A DNA stretch of 64,000 nt from Pseudomonas alloputida (GTDB lineage Bacteria; Pseudomonadota; Gammaproteobacteria; Pseudomonadales; Pseudomonadaceae): assembly GCF_021283545.2 (NCBI RefSeq), contig NZ_CP128540.1:5119501-5183500 (forward strand). Reading direction: 5' to 3'. The position numbers were made by a program, and so were the translations under genes. The notes below the pieces were generated by a model that ran no database searches, had not been told where the DNA came from, and saw only the letters and a list, made by a program, of their open reading frames with translations. This document shows positions 1-8,738 of this stretch, in pieces. Position 1 is the first letter of the stretch. Each line of letters opens with the position of its first letter.

Positions 1-364
1 AGCGCTCTGGGGACTCGAGATCCTTGAGACCATGATCGCCGTCGTAAAACTCCGCATCCTCGGAGCTCACATCACTGTCTGGCGGCCGTCTTCCACGGGA
101 CACCAGGTAGTTCTTCGCCGTGTTGATGGCGATGCGGTACAGCCACGTATAGAACGCACTGTCGCCGCGGAAGTTGCCAAGCGCACGGTAGGCCTTGATG
201 AAGGCTTCCTGTGCTACATCCTGGGCCTCGTGGGTATCGTGGACAAACCGCACGATCAACCCGAGAATCTTGTGCTGATACTTCAGCACCAACAGATCGA
301 AAGCTCGCCTGTCGCCGCGCTGAACGCGCTCGACAAGCTGCTGATCCTCTTCCTGGGTTAGCAT
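1..364 (-). CDS. algU: RNA polymerase sigma factor AlgU/RpoE (3' end outside window)
   Basis: Extracytoplasmic-function sigma factor that directs the envelope-stress and alginate regulon. The reverse strand reads MLTQEEDQQLVERVQRGDRR and continues through sigma region 2 (DVAQEAFIKAYRALGNFRGD, then YTWLYRIAINTAKNYL), which is characteristic of AlgU. About 121 residues are present. Region 4 and the stop codon lie beyond the left edge. The ATG at 364-362 follows a GAGGAG ribosome site. It is divergent from nadB, the usual arrangement in Pseudomonas, and mucA-like anti-sigma genes would be expected to follow outside the window. An AlgU-type promoter lies upstream, which suggests autoregulation. 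Identification is secure from the N-terminal sequence. Confidence 0.95.
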   Translation of the reverse strand, partial: MLTQEEDQQLVERVQRGDRRAFDLLVLKYQHKILGLIVRFVHDTHEAQDVAQEAFIKAYRALGNFRGDSAFYTWLYRIAINTAKNYLVSRGRRPPDSDVSSEDAEFYDGDHGLKDLESPER

Positions 365-798
365 GAACACTCCTCAGTGAACTCGAAGGAGCGTTGCATC
401 AGCCATCGTTCAGGCTTGCAACCATAGACTCGGGCTTTGCGCAAAAGTTCTCCCCTCCAAGCAAGTTTCCTGCAGCCCTTGGTCGGCTTGCACGGAAGAC
501 GCGGCGCGGTCACGGCCGGCTACGTCGATAATCAGGTTTCAAATACACAGGGGTAAGCCTGGAAAGGCCTGCCGCCCTGCGTCGCCGCGGCAAATTGTGG
601 CGTACGGGCAGCCTTCATAGGATTTCCGGCCATGTCGGAAAGTTCCCACAAAGGTTGTCGCAACCTGGCAGGTAGCATGGAAATTGGCCACCCGGGGCTG
701 CTATAAAGGCATCCCGACACGTTTAACGATAGTTTCACAATGCCATCCGCGCGTGACCATTGTGCCGTGCCCCTCCCAAAGATTACTAGTGTCCCGAC
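365..798. other. Intergenic region between algU and nadB
   Basis: A 434-base divergent spacer. Apart from the AlgU-type promoter I see no gene or strong repeat in it. It must also hold the nadB promoter and an approximately 350-base 5' leader or dead space for nadB, but I cannot assign a sigma-70 box with confidence. Confidence 0.5.
424..450 (-). promoter_or_regulatory. Probable AlgU (sigma-E-type) promoter of algU
   Basis: On the minus strand GAACTT (450-445) is followed after exactly 16 bases by TCTAT (428-424). This fits the sigma-E/AlgU consensus GAACTT-N16-TCnnA closely and lies 60 bases upstream of the algU start. AlgU autoregulation is known in Pseudomonas; use of this particular site is inferred. 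Confidence 0.75.
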
Positions 799-2403
799 AT
801 GAGCCAACAATTCCAACATGATGTCCTGGTGATCGGCAGCGGTGCCGCCGGTCTCAGCCTGGCACTTAACCTCCCCAGCCACCTTCGCGTTGCCGTATTG
901 AGCAAGGGCGACCTGTCCAACGGCTCGACCTTCTGGGCCCAGGGCGGCGTCGCTGCAGTGCTGGACAACACCGATACTGTGCAGTCGCATGTCGAGGACA
1001 CCCTCAATGCCGGCGGCGGGCTGTGCCATGAAGACGCAGTGCGCTTTACCGTCGAGCACAGCCGCGAAGCGATCCAATGGCTGATCGAGCAAGGCGTGCC
1101 CTTCACCCGCGATGAGCACTACAGCGTCGACGATGGCGGCTTCGAGTTCCACCTCACCCGTGAAGGGGGCCATAGCCACCGGCGCATCATCCACGCCGCC
1201 GACGCTACCGGCGCGGCAATCTTCACCACGCTGCTGGAACAGGCTCGCCAGCGCCCGAACATCCAGCTGCTGGAGCAGCGGGTGGCGGTCGACCTGATCA
1301 CTGAACGCCGCCTGGGCCTGCCCGGCGAACGCTGCCTGGGCGCCTACGTGCTCGACCGCAACACCGGCGAGGTGGACACCTTCGGCGCGCGCTTCACCGT
1401 GCTGGCCACGGGCGGTGCGGCCAAGGTCTATCTCTACACCAGCAACCCCGATGGTGCCTGCGGCGACGGTATCGCCATGGCCTGGCGGGCCGGCTGCCGA
1501 GTGGCGAACCTGGAATTCAACCAGTTCCACCCGACCTGCCTGTATCACCCACAGGCCAAGAGCTTCCTGATCACCGAAGCCCTGCGCGGCGAGGGCGCCC
1601 TGCTGCGCCTGCCCAACGGCGAACGTTTCATGCCACGCTTCGACCCACGCGAAGAGCTGGCCCCACGGGACATCGTGGCCCGCGCCATCGACCACGAGAT
1701 GAAGCGCCTGGGCGTGGACTGCGTATACCTGGACATCACTCACAAGCCTGCAGATTTCATCAAGAGCCACTTCCCCACCGTGTACGAGCGCTGCCTGGCC
1801 TTTGGCATCGATATCACCCGTCAGCCGATCCCGGTGGTGCCTGCGGCGCATTACACCTGCGGCGGGGTGATGGTCGACGACTGCGGCCACACCGATGTGC
1901 CTGGCTTGTATGCCATCGGCGAAACCAGTTTCACCGGCCTGCACGGCGCCAACCGCATGGCCAGCAACTCGCTGCTGGAATGTTTTGTGTACGGTCGCGC
2001 CGCCGCTGCCGACATCCAGGCGCACCTGGAGCAAGTGGCCATGCCCAAGGCCTTGCCCGGCTGGGACGCCAGCCAGGTGACCGACTCGGACGAGGACGTG
2101 ATCATTGCGCACAACTGGGACGAACTGCGGCGCTTCATGTGGGACTACGTCGGCATCGTGCGCACCAGCAAGCGCCTGCAGCGGGCCCAGCACCGCATTC
2201 GCCTGCTGCTGGATGAAATCGACGAGTTCTACAGCAACTACAAGGTCAGCCGTGACCTGATCGAGCTGCGCAACCTGGCGCAAGTGGCCGAGCTGATGAT
2301 CCTGTCAGCCATGCAGCGCAAGGAAAGCCGAGGGTTGCATTACACACTGGATTATCCAGGGATGCTGGACGAGGCCAAGGACACCATCCTTAACCCGCTC
2401 TGA
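799..2403 (+). CDS. nadB: L-aspartate oxidase
   Basis: Flavoprotein that oxidises L-aspartate to iminoaspartate, the first step of de novo NAD synthesis; NadA then condenses the product to quinolinate. At 534 residues it has the normal length. The N-terminus has the dinucleotide-binding motif GSGAAG at residues 13-18. Further in are the [12 protein letters not shown] segment and the [13 protein letters not shown] substrate-site motif typical of NadB and the related fumarate reductase flavoproteins. The C-terminal helical domain ends near an [12 protein letters not shown] motif, the usual NadB ending. It is a single gene between divergent algU and a convergent ygfX-like gene, and is cytoplasmic. 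Confidence 0.97.
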   Translation: MSQQFQHDVLVIGSGAAGLSLALNLPSHLRVAVLSKGDLSNGSTFWAQGGVAAVLDNTDTVQSHVEDTLNAGGGLCHEDAVRFTVEHSREAIQWLIEQGVPFTRDEHYSVDDGGFEFHLTREGGHSHRRIIHAADATGAAIFTTLLEQARQRPNIQLLEQRVAVDLITERRLGLPGERCLGAYVLDRNTGEVDTFGARFTVLATGGAAKVYLYTSNPDGACGDGIAMAWRAGCRVANLEFNQFHPTCLYHPQAKSFLITEALRGEGALLRLPNGERFMPRFDPREELAPRDIVARAIDHEMKRLGVDCVYLDITHKPADFIKSHFPTVYERCLAFGIDITRQPIPVVPAAHYTCGGVMVDDCGHTDVPGLYAIGETSFTGLHGANRMASNSLLECFVYGRAAAADIQAHLEQVAMPKALPGWDASQVTDSDEDVIIAHNWDELRRFMWDYVGIVRTSKRLQRAQHRIRLLLDEIDEFYSNYKVSRDLIELRNLAQVAELMILSAMQRKESRGLHYTLDYPGMLDEAKDTILNPL

Positions 2404-2419
2404 TATCGGCGTCGTGGCC

Positions 2420-2439
2420 TTCGCGGGCTCGCCCGCGAA
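2420..2439. repeat. REP-like palindrome, possible bidirectional terminator
   Basis: TTCGCGGG and CCCGCGAA form a perfect 8-bp stem around a four-base loop, between the convergent ends of nadB and the ygfX-like gene. The core resembles the P. putida repetitive extragenic palindrome. There is no T-run, so termination is only possible, not shown. Confidence 0.6.
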
Positions 2440-2459
2440 GAAGCTAACCCGGTCTCGAT

Positions 2460-2918
2460 CTATGCCCGGCTCACCGCAGCCCAGCGCCGCCGGCTGAACT
2501 TCAACCGCACCCGCAAGCGCCGATGCTCGTCAGCCCCTAGCGCATCCTGAGGTATACACTGGCTTTCCCCCAGCCAACGCCCCACCCGCTCAAAGCGCAA
2601 AACCACCAGCCGTGGCAACGCCACACTGTCCCGGCACAACCGAACCCGCTGCCACCCACAGGCACGACTGAACACCTGCCAGCCCCGCACATCACGGCGC
2701 AGGCCGACAACAGCATGCTCATGGGTCAACAGGATACGTCGGGGAATGGCCCAGCCAGCGTGGGCCGTGCAGGCGGCGACAACCGAAAAGGCCAACCACC
2801 CGGGCAGCGGGCTCGCCCACACGGCAAGCCACGCCAGAACCTGACAAGCGAGGTAGGCCGTCAGCAGCAGGCGCGAGCCTTGCCAACGGCACTCGAAGCA
2901 CTCACTTGGGCTGGACAC
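2460..2918 (-). CDS. YgfX-like inner-membrane protein
   Basis: A 152-residue protein starting at GTG (2918-2916). Two hydrophobic helices at about residues 16-35 and 39-58 are followed by a basic, Arg-rich cytoplasmic domain ([21 protein letters not shown]). This matches the YgfX/CptA family (toxin-like partner of SdhE) in length, topology and gene order. The start overlaps the end of sdhE by 17 bases, so the two are translationally coupled. E. coli YgfX has been reported to affect the cytoskeleton and membrane; that role is not evident from this sequence. Sequence conservation in this family is low, so the call rests largely on context. Confidence 0.75.
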   Translation of the reverse strand: MSSPSECFECRWQGSRLLLTAYLACQVLAWLAVWASPLPGWLAFSVVAACTAHAGWAIPRRILLTHEHAVVGLRRDVRGWQVFSRACGWQRVRLCRDSVALPRLVVLRFERVGRWLGESQCIPQDALGADEHRRLRVRLKFSRRRWAAVSRA

Positions 2919-3156
2919 GGTCCAGAATGATGCGGACCATGCGCTGCAGTTCCGGGTCTTCGGACTCGGTGCGCTCCATGAACCAGCCGAACATGTCCTG
3001 ATCCTCGCAGCTCAAGAGACGCACGTACAGTTCACGGTCGGTCTCATTGAGGGTGGGGTAGACTTCCTGGGTGAAAGGCACCAGCAGTACGTCCAGTTCC
3101 AGCATGCCGCGGCGGCTGTGCCAGAAAAGCCGGTTGAGTTCAGTTTGTTCGACCAT
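2902..3156 (-). CDS. sdhE: FAD assembly factor SdhE (DUF339/YgfY)
   Basis: Small flavinylation factor that helps attach FAD covalently to SdhA (and FrdA). The 84 residues include the family signature RRGMLELD near residue 15, where the arginine-glycine pair is the known functional motif, and the downstream segment [14 protein letters not shown]. The start is the ATG at 3156-3154 behind a GAGGAGGG ribosome site; an in-frame upstream extension to 3228 has no ribosome site and no family similarity. It is followed by the overlapping ygfX-like gene and is divergent from ygfZ. Confidence 0.95.
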   Translation of the reverse strand: MVEQTELNRLFWHSRRGMLELDVLLVPFTQEVYPTLNETDRELYVRLLSCEDQDMFGWFMERTESEDPELQRMVRIILDRVQPK

Positions 3157-3289
3157 GGGGCCCTCCTCGAATGGGCCGCCAGTATACAGCCAGGCGCGCG
3201 AAGCGACACCGGGCGTTGGTCTAGTCACCTACCTATTTTGTTACCGGCGTTCTATGATGGCCGCCAGTCTTTAGCCACCGCGATGACCC

Positions 3290-4231
3290 ATGGCCGATTC
3301 CGCTTTCTTCTGCCCCCTGTCCCACGAGGGCATCCTCGCCGTCCGCGGCTCCGATGCAGGCAAGTTCCTGCAAGGCCAGCTGACCTGCAACATCAACTAC
3401 CTCAGCCAGGAACACGCCAGCCTCGGCGCCCGCTGCATGGTCAAGGGGCGCATGCAGTCGAGCTTCCGCATAGTGCCCGAAGGCAACGGCTACTTGCTGG
3501 CCATGGCCAGTGAACTGCTCGACGCGCAACTGGCCGACCTGAAAAAATACGCCGTGTTCTCCAAGGCCACGCTGACCGACGAAAGCACCGCATGGGCACG
3601 CTTCGGCCTGCAAGGTGGCGACGCTGCACTGCAGGCGCTGGGGCTTGTCGTGCCCGCCGCCGCCGGTAGCACCGTGCGCCATGACGGGCTGATCGCGATC
3701 GCCGTGTCCGCCGGCCGGGTCGAGCTGTGGGTGCCGGTGGCTGACGCCGAGCCAGTACGCCAGGCCCTTGCCGCAGCGCTGCCCGAAGGCACGCTAAACG
3801 ACTGGCTGCTGGGCCAGATTCGCGCAGGTATCGGCCAGGTCATGGGCCCAACCCGTGAGCTGTTCATCCCGCAGATGATCAACCTGCAGGCCGTCGACGG
3901 CGTCAGCTTCAAGAAAGGCTGCTACACCGGCCAGGAAATCGTCGCCCGCATGCAGTACCTGGGCAAACTCAAGCGCCGCCAGTACCGCCTGGCACTTGAC
4001 CAGCAGGCCATTCCGGCCCCGGGCGCCGAGATTTTCTCGCCCACCCATGGGTCGTCGGTCGGTGAAGTGGTCATTGCTGCCGGCAACGGCACGGGCTGCG
4101 AACTGCTCGCGGTGCTCAGCGCCGAGGCGGTGGAAGACGGCCACCTGCACCTGGGCAGCCTCGAAGGCCCGCGCCTGCAGGTGCTGACCCTGCCTTACGA
4201 ACTGGACCGCGACCGGGAAATCCAGCGCTGA
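3290..4231 (+). CDS. ygfZ: Folate-binding tRNA-modifying protein YgfZ
   Basis: Member of the GcvT-like/COG0354 family, needed with tetrahydrofolate for full activity of some iron-sulfur enzymes, including the tRNA thiomethyltransferase MiaB. The diagnostic segment KKGCYTGQEIVARMQYLGK lies near residues 206-224 and contains the conserved cysteine. The length, 313 residues, is typical. The N-terminus (FFCPLSHEGILAVRGSDAGKFLQGQLTCNI) matches the GcvT-type domain that binds folate. It is transcribed divergently from sdhE and followed 49 bases later by an HDOD gene. Confidence 0.93.
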   Translation: MADSAFFCPLSHEGILAVRGSDAGKFLQGQLTCNINYLSQEHASLGARCMVKGRMQSSFRIVPEGNGYLLAMASELLDAQLADLKKYAVFSKATLTDESTAWARFGLQGGDAALQALGLVVPAAAGSTVRHDGLIAIAVSAGRVELWVPVADAEPVRQALAAALPEGTLNDWLLGQIRAGIGQVMGPTRELFIPQMINLQAVDGVSFKKGCYTGQEIVARMQYLGKLKRRQYRLALDQQAIPAPGAEIFSPTHGSSVGEVVIAAGNGTGCELLAVLSAEAVEDGHLHLGSLEGPRLQVLTLPYELDRDREIQR

Positions 4232-4280
4232 CCAGCCTGCCCCACCCCTGTGGCGGGGCCGCACCACCACTGCGGTAGAC

Positions 4281-5093
4281 ATGCCCATGAACAAGCTGGC
4301 CGAGTTGGTTCAAGCACAATTGCTCGACGCCATCGAAAAGGATGACCTGGTCCTGCCAACCCTGCCCGAGGTTGCCTTGAGCATCCGCGAGGCAGCGGAA
4401 GACAGCGAGATCAGCGTAGCGGCCCTGAGCAAGGTGATCGGCCGCGACGCGGCCCTGTCTGCGCGCCTGATCAAGGTCGTCAACAGCCCATTGCTGCGTG
4501 CTGCGGTCGAGGTGACCGACCTGCATACCGCCATCACGCGGCTAGGCATCAACTACAGCTGCAACCTGGCCATCGGCCTGGTGATCGAGCAGATTTTCCA
4601 TGCCCGCTCGCCGGCAGTGGAGCAGAAACTGCGCGATATCTGGGCCAGTAGCCTGGAAGTGGCGGGCATCAGCTACGAAATCTGCCGTCGCTTCACACCT
4701 CTCAAACCCGACCAGGCCACCTTGGGTGGGCTGGTCAACCAGATTGGCGCGCTGCCGGTACTCATCTATGCCGAAGAGCACAACGAACTGTTGTCCGACC
4801 CGGTTTGCCTGCATTATGTGATCGAGCAACTCCAGCCGGTGCTGGGGGACAAGATCCTCAAGGCCTGGGAGTTTCCGGAGCAGTTGGTCCACCTGCCGAG
4901 CCAGGTTCATGACCTGGACCGCCAGACTGACAAGATCGATTACATCGACATCGTGCAGATCGCCCGCTGCATCAGTCAGCGCGGGCGTCACCGGCCATTG
5001 GCTGCGCTGCCGGCGTACCGCCATCTGGGGTTGCCGTTTGGCACCGAGCTGGAGGTCGATGAACTGCTGGAGGCGCGGAGCATGTTGCGCTGA
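4281..5093 (+). CDS. HDOD-domain protein
   Basis: A 270-residue protein formed almost entirely of one HDOD domain, a degenerate relative of HD phosphohydrolases used in signalling scaffolds. The signature LPTLPEVALSIREAAED followed by DAALSARLIKVVNSPLLR sits at residues 26-75. HDOD proteins usually lack catalytic HD residues and act by protein contacts in motility, cell-cycle or c-di-GMP pathways; no partner is evident here. The start codon at 4281 (MPMNKLAEL) has a second ATG at 4287 that could be used instead. Convergent with tctE across a strong hairpin. Confidence 0.9.
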   Translation: MPMNKLAELVQAQLLDAIEKDDLVLPTLPEVALSIREAAEDSEISVAALSKVIGRDAALSARLIKVVNSPLLRAAVEVTDLHTAITRLGINYSCNLAIGLVIEQIFHARSPAVEQKLRDIWASSLEVAGISYEICRRFTPLKPDQATLGGLVNQIGALPVLIYAEEHNELLSDPVCLHYVIEQLQPVLGDKILKAWEFPEQLVHLPSQVHDLDRQTDKIDYIDIVQIARCISQRGRHRPLAALPAYRHLGLPFGTELEVDELLEARSMLR

Positions 5094-5102
5094 GCTGTAC
5101 CA

Positions 5103-5152
5103 GCCTGTGTCGCCCCTTTCGCGGGTGAGCCCATGAAAGGGGCGACACAGGC
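5103..5152. terminator. Bidirectional hairpin between the HDOD gene and tctE
   Basis: A perfect 18-bp inverted repeat (GCCTGTGTCGCCCCTTTC at 5103-5120, complement at 5135-5152) with a 14-base loop lies between the two convergent stop codons. No T-run follows; it probably acts as a terminator or an mRNA 3'-end barrier for both genes. Confidence 0.7.
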
Positions 5153-5158
5153 AAACCA

Positions 5159-6538
5159 TCAATCCGCGATAAAGCTCACCCGCACCCGCAACCCGCCCTT
5201 CTCGCCATCGTGCAGGGTCACTTGCGCCAGGTGCGCCCGACAGATCTCGCCAACGATCGCCAGCCCTAACCCACTGCCCTGCGCACTTCGCCGGTAGAAC
5301 CGCTCGAACACCCGTTCGCGCTCGGCCACGGGAATACCTGGCCCGTCGTCTTCCACTTCCAGCACTGCCGGCGCCATTACCCGCAAAATCACATTGCCAC
5401 CCGCTGGCGTATGCGCCAAGGCATTGTCCACCAGGTTGCTCAACAACTCGTTGAGCAATGTCGGCTCCCCCTTCAACCACACCGGCGCCTCGGCCTCCAG
5501 CGCCAGCGCCACCCCGCGCTTGTGCGCCAAAGGCGCCATGGCCATGCCCAGCTCGCGGGCCAACTGACTCAAGTCCAGACGCTGCGCACCGCCTTCGGCA
5601 ATCGCCCGTGCGCCATTCTCGACCCGCGCCAGGGACAACAGCTGGTTGGCCAGGTGGGTCAGCCTGTCGGTGCCCTGGGCTGCCGACTCCAAGGTCTGCC
5701 GCCACTCCTGCGGCTCGGCCGAGCGCAAGCCCAGCTCGACACGTGCCTTCAACGCCGCCAGCGGCGTTCGCAGTTCGTGGGCCGCGTCGGCAATGAACTG
5801 CGCCTGGCGCTCGAACTGGCCGCGCAAGCGCTCGGTAAAGTGGTTCAAGGCGCGCACCAGCGGGCCCAGCTCGCGCTGCACCTGCACCACCGGCAACGCT
5901 CGCAAGTCGTCCGGCTGGCGTTCTTCCACCGCTGTGCGAAGGCGCTCCAACGGCTGCAACGCGGCACTCACGGCAAACCACACCATCACCAACGCCCCCA
6001 GTGCCAGCATACCCAGGCGCAGCAGGGTATCGGCCATCAACCCTCGGGCCATGCGCACCCGCGCTTCCTCGGTTTCGGCTACGCGAATCTCTGCCATGCC
6101 GTTCATGTTCGGCTCGCTGACCGGCTTCAGCAGGCTGACCACACGAACGTCCTGGCCCAGGTAAGTGGCGTTGTAGAACCGTGCCAATGCCGGATAGTCA
6201 TCGGTGCGCGGCGTACCCGGCGGCGGTGGCGGCAGGTTCTCGTAGCCAGAAATCAGCCTCTGCTTGATATCCAGCACCTGATAGTAAATGCGCCCCGCAC
6301 TGTCATAGGCAAACGTGTCCAGCGCCACGTAAGGCACATCCGCGCTCAACGAACCATCGCGCTGCGACAGGCCCGCGGCGATGGTTCTCGCCGAAGCCAG
6401 CAGGGTGCGGTCGTAGGCAGTGTCGGCGGCCTCGCGGCCATTCCAGTAGGCGCTAAGGCCGCTGGCCAGCATCAGCACCACCAGCAACAGCGCCAAATTA
6501 CCCAGCAAGCGCCCGCGCAGGCTGCCGTTGTCACGCAT
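5159..6538 (-). CDS. tctE: Sensor histidine kinase TctE
   Basis: Membrane sensor kinase of the tricarboxylate-responsive system. The ATG at 6538-6536 (MRDNGSLRGRLLGN) overlaps the end of tctD by 8 bases and gives 459 residues. An N-terminal membrane helix (about residues 10-28), a periplasmic sensor domain, a second helix (about 166-186) and a HAMP-like linker precede the phosphoacceptor box DAAHELRTPLAALK. N, G1 and G2 boxes follow (NLVDNALAHT, DDGPGIP, GSGLGLAIV). A longer in-frame N-terminus up to 6667 would run into tctD coding sequence and is rejected. Its cognate regulator is TctD; the divergent opdH-tctCBA genes are the likely target. Confidence 0.9.
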   Translation of the reverse strand: MRDNGSLRGRLLGNLALLLVVLMLASGLSAYWNGREAADTAYDRTLLASARTIAAGLSQRDGSLSADVPYVALDTFAYDSAGRIYYQVLDIKQRLISGYENLPPPPPGTPRTDDYPALARFYNATYLGQDVRVVSLLKPVSEPNMNGMAEIRVAETEEARVRMARGLMADTLLRLGMLALGALVMVWFAVSAALQPLERLRTAVEERQPDDLRALPVVQVQRELGPLVRALNHFTERLRGQFERQAQFIADAAHELRTPLAALKARVELGLRSAEPQEWRQTLESAAQGTDRLTHLANQLLSLARVENGARAIAEGGAQRLDLSQLARELGMAMAPLAHKRGVALALEAEAPVWLKGEPTLLNELLSNLVDNALAHTPAGGNVILRVMAPAVLEVEDDGPGIPVAERERVFERFYRRSAQGSGLGLAIVGEICRAHLAQVTLHDGEKGGLRVRVSFIAD

Positions 6539-7202
6539 CGCGGTGCTCAAGCAAATAGCCCAGACCGCGGAAAGTGACGATGGCCACAGGGTGCCCGTCG
6601 AGCTTTTTGCGCAGCCGGTGAATGTAGATTTCGATGGCGTCAGGGCTGGCTTCTTCGTCCAGGCCAAACACCTGGGCAGCCAGCTGCTCCTTGCTCATCA
6701 CCCGGCCCGGGCGAGCGATCAGCGCTTCCAGCACACTCTGCTCGCGGGAGGTCAGCGTCAGGTTGTCATCACCGAGGGTGAAGCGCCGGGTGTCCAGGTC
6801 ATACACCAGCGGCCCACAGCGTTGCTGTCGCTCGCCACCGAGCACACTGCGGCGTAGCAAGGCCTTGACCCGCGCTTCCAGCTCGGTCAGCTCAAACGGC
6901 TTGGCCAGATAATCGTCGGCGCCCAGGTTCAGGCCATGGACCCGGTCCTTGACGTCGCTGCGCGCAGTCAGCATAAGCACTGGCAAGGTTTTGCCACGGC
7001 CTCGCAAGCGCGCCAGTACCTCAAAGCCGTCCATGCGCGGCAGGCCGACATCCAGCACGGCCACGGCGTATTCCTCACTGGCCAGCGCCAAGTCGGCAGC
7101 CACGCCGTCATGCAGCACATCTACGGTCAGGCCATGGCTTTTCAAGGCCAGGGCCACGCTTTCGGCCAGTTGCAGGTGGTCTTCGACCAGTAGCACACGC
7201 AT
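6531..7202 (-). CDS. tctD: Response regulator TctD (OmpR/PhoB family)
   Basis: A 223-residue two-domain regulator. The receiver domain starts MRVLLVEDH, has the phospho-accepting aspartate in VLDVGLPRMDG near residue 51, and the conserved lysine in DYLAKPFELTEL. The C-terminal winged helix has LTSREQSVLEALIARPGRV and ends with the IYIHRLRKKLDG recognition helix. The start at 7202 is set by GGGAGAA just upstream; an in-frame extension to 7256 lacks family similarity. It forms an operon with tctE and is divergent from opdH. In Salmonella and Pseudomonas, TctDE-type systems activate tricarboxylate uptake genes. Confidence 0.92.
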   Translation of the reverse strand: MRVLLVEDHLQLAESVALALKSHGLTVDVLHDGVAADLALASEEYAVAVLDVGLPRMDGFEVLARLRGRGKTLPVLMLTARSDVKDRVHGLNLGADDYLAKPFELTELEARVKALLRRSVLGGERQQRCGPLVYDLDTRRFTLGDDNLTLTSREQSVLEALIARPGRVMSKEQLAAQVFGLDEEASPDAIEIYIHRLRKKLDGHPVAIVTFRGLGYLLEHRDA

Positions 7203-7278
7203 CGGATTCTCCCTGCTCGGGTGGGGCGGTGGCGCGGAGTGTACCGCTGTCACCACGCCTGTGAAGCCCCTCGTGACA

Positions 7279-7310
7279 AACCTTTCACGCTGAAAGGTTA
7301 GCGAAAGGTT
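7279..7310. promoter_or_regulatory. Candidate TctD operator in the tctD-opdH intergenic region
   Basis: AACCTTTC (7279-7286) and GAAAGGTT (7292-7299) form an 8-bp inverted repeat with a five-base spacer, and a second GAAAGGTT occurs at 7303-7310, exactly 11 bases after the first. OmpR-type regulators bind direct repeats about one helical turn apart, so this is a good TctD site. That TctD binds here is inferred. Confidence 0.6.
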
Positions 7311-7402
7311 CGTTGCCTAGCATCGCACCACGGTCGCCCTTCGCGCCGAAAAAAGCACCAGCAAGGTGCAACGAATAAGAACAATAAACGGAGTCATCGA
7401 CG

Positions 7403-8692
7403 ATGCTGTCATCGCAGCCGCAGGCGTTCGCGCCTACCCGTTCCTTTATCGCTCGCCCCTCGGCCATCGCCAGCGCCCTCGCGCTTGCCGGTGTCGCCCC
7501 GATGAGCCAGGCCGCCTTCTTCGAAGACAGCACGGCCACCTTCGAAACCCGCAACATGTACTTCAACCGCGACTTCCGCGACGGCACCAGCGCGCAGCAA
7601 TCCAAGCGCGATGAATGGGCCCAGGGCTTCATCCTCAATTTCGAGTCTGGCTACACCGATGGCACCGTGGGCTTTGGCCTGGACGCGTTGGGCATGCTCG
7701 GCATCAAGCTCGACTCCAGCCCCGACCGTACCGACAGCGGCCTGCTGCCCACCCACGATGACGGCAAGGCTGCCGACGAATACTCCAAGCTGGGCCTGAC
7801 CGGCAAGGTGAAGATCTCCCAGACTGAACTCAAGATCGGCACCCTGATCCCCGAACTGCCGACCCTGCAGCCCAACGACGGGCGTATCCTGCCGCAAACC
7901 TTCGAGGGCGGCCTGCTCACCTCCAAAGAGATCAAGGGCCTGACCTTCACCGGTGGCCGCATAGACAAAGCCAAGGACCGCAACGACACCAACTGGGAAG
8001 ACCTGGCGCTGAACAACAAGAACGGCCGCTTCGGTGGCACCTTCAGCGCTGACAACCTGGCCCTGGGCGGGCTCGACTACCAGTTCACCGACCGCATCAC
8101 CGGCAGCTACCACTTCGCCCAGCTCGACGATATCTACCGCCAGCACTTCATCGGCATGGTCGCCACCCAACCCTGGGGCCCGGGCACCCTGGGTGCCGAC
8201 CTGCGCCTTGCCATGAGCGACGACGCCGGTGCAGCCAAGGCCGGCAACATCGACAACACCACCGTCAACGGCATGCTCAGCTATGCCCTGGGCGGGCACA
8301 AGGTCAGCGCCGCCTGGCAGCAGTTGTCCGGCGAAAGTGCCTTCCCGTATGTGGATGGCGCCGACCCGTACCTGGTCAACTTCGTCCAGATCAATGACTT
8401 CGCCGGTGCCGACGAACGCTCCTGGCAGGCGCGCTACGACTACAACTTCGCCGCGCTCGGCGTACCGGGCCTGACCTTCATGACCCGTTACATCAGCGGT
8501 GACAACGTCAGCCGGGCTGCCGGTGGCGAAGGCAAAGAGTGGGAACGCAACACCGAACTGAAGTACGTGGTACAAAGCGGCCCGTTGAAGAACGTCGCCG
8601 TGCGTCTGCGCAACGCCACCTTCCGCTCCAACTTCGCCCGTGACGCGGATGAAGTGAGGCTGTTGGTCAGCTACAGCGTGGCGCTGTGGTAA
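7403..8692 (+). CDS. opdH: OprD-family outer-membrane porin, probably OpdH
   Basis: Substrate-specific outer-membrane channel of 429 residues. A signal peptide (ending near SQA, residues 34-37) precedes the OprD-family opening FFEDSTATFETRNMYFNRDF. The family motif GLDALGMLGIKLDSSPDR follows, and the protein ends with a membrane-insertion signature terminating in aromatic Trp (SYSVALW). Its position between tctDE and tctCBA points to tricarboxylate (citrate, cis-aconitate) uptake, as for P. aeruginosa OpdH. It is first in the probable operon opdH-tctC-tctB-tctA and is probably controlled by TctD. Confidence 0.88.
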   Translation: MLSSQPQAFAPTRSFIARPSAIASALALAGVAPMSQAAFFEDSTATFETRNMYFNRDFRDGTSAQQSKRDEWAQGFILNFESGYTDGTVGFGLDALGMLGIKLDSSPDRTDSGLLPTHDDGKAADEYSKLGLTGKVKISQTELKIGTLIPELPTLQPNDGRILPQTFEGGLLTSKEIKGLTFTGGRIDKAKDRNDTNWEDLALNNKNGRFGGTFSADNLALGGLDYQFTDRITGSYHFAQLDDIYRQHFIGMVATQPWGPGTLGADLRLAMSDDAGAAKAGNIDNTTVNGMLSYALGGHKVSAAWQQLSGESAFPYVDGADPYLVNFVQINDFAGADERSWQARYDYNFAALGVPGLTFMTRYISGDNVSRAAGGEGKEWERNTELKYVVQSGPLKNVAVRLRNATFRSNFARDADEVRLLVSYSVALW

Positions 8693-8738
8693 CCCCATAG
8701 CGGTAATCCGATAACAACAACACTCACGGAGATCGACG

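Noticed and set aside
32..361. A 109-codon plus-strand frame at the left edge
   Set aside because: It lies antisense to algU, whose protein sequence on the minus strand is unmistakable.
532..2283. A 583-codon minus-strand frame opposite nadB
   Set aside because: Antisense shadow of a well-supported L-aspartate oxidase; it also lacks a plausible start and any family match.
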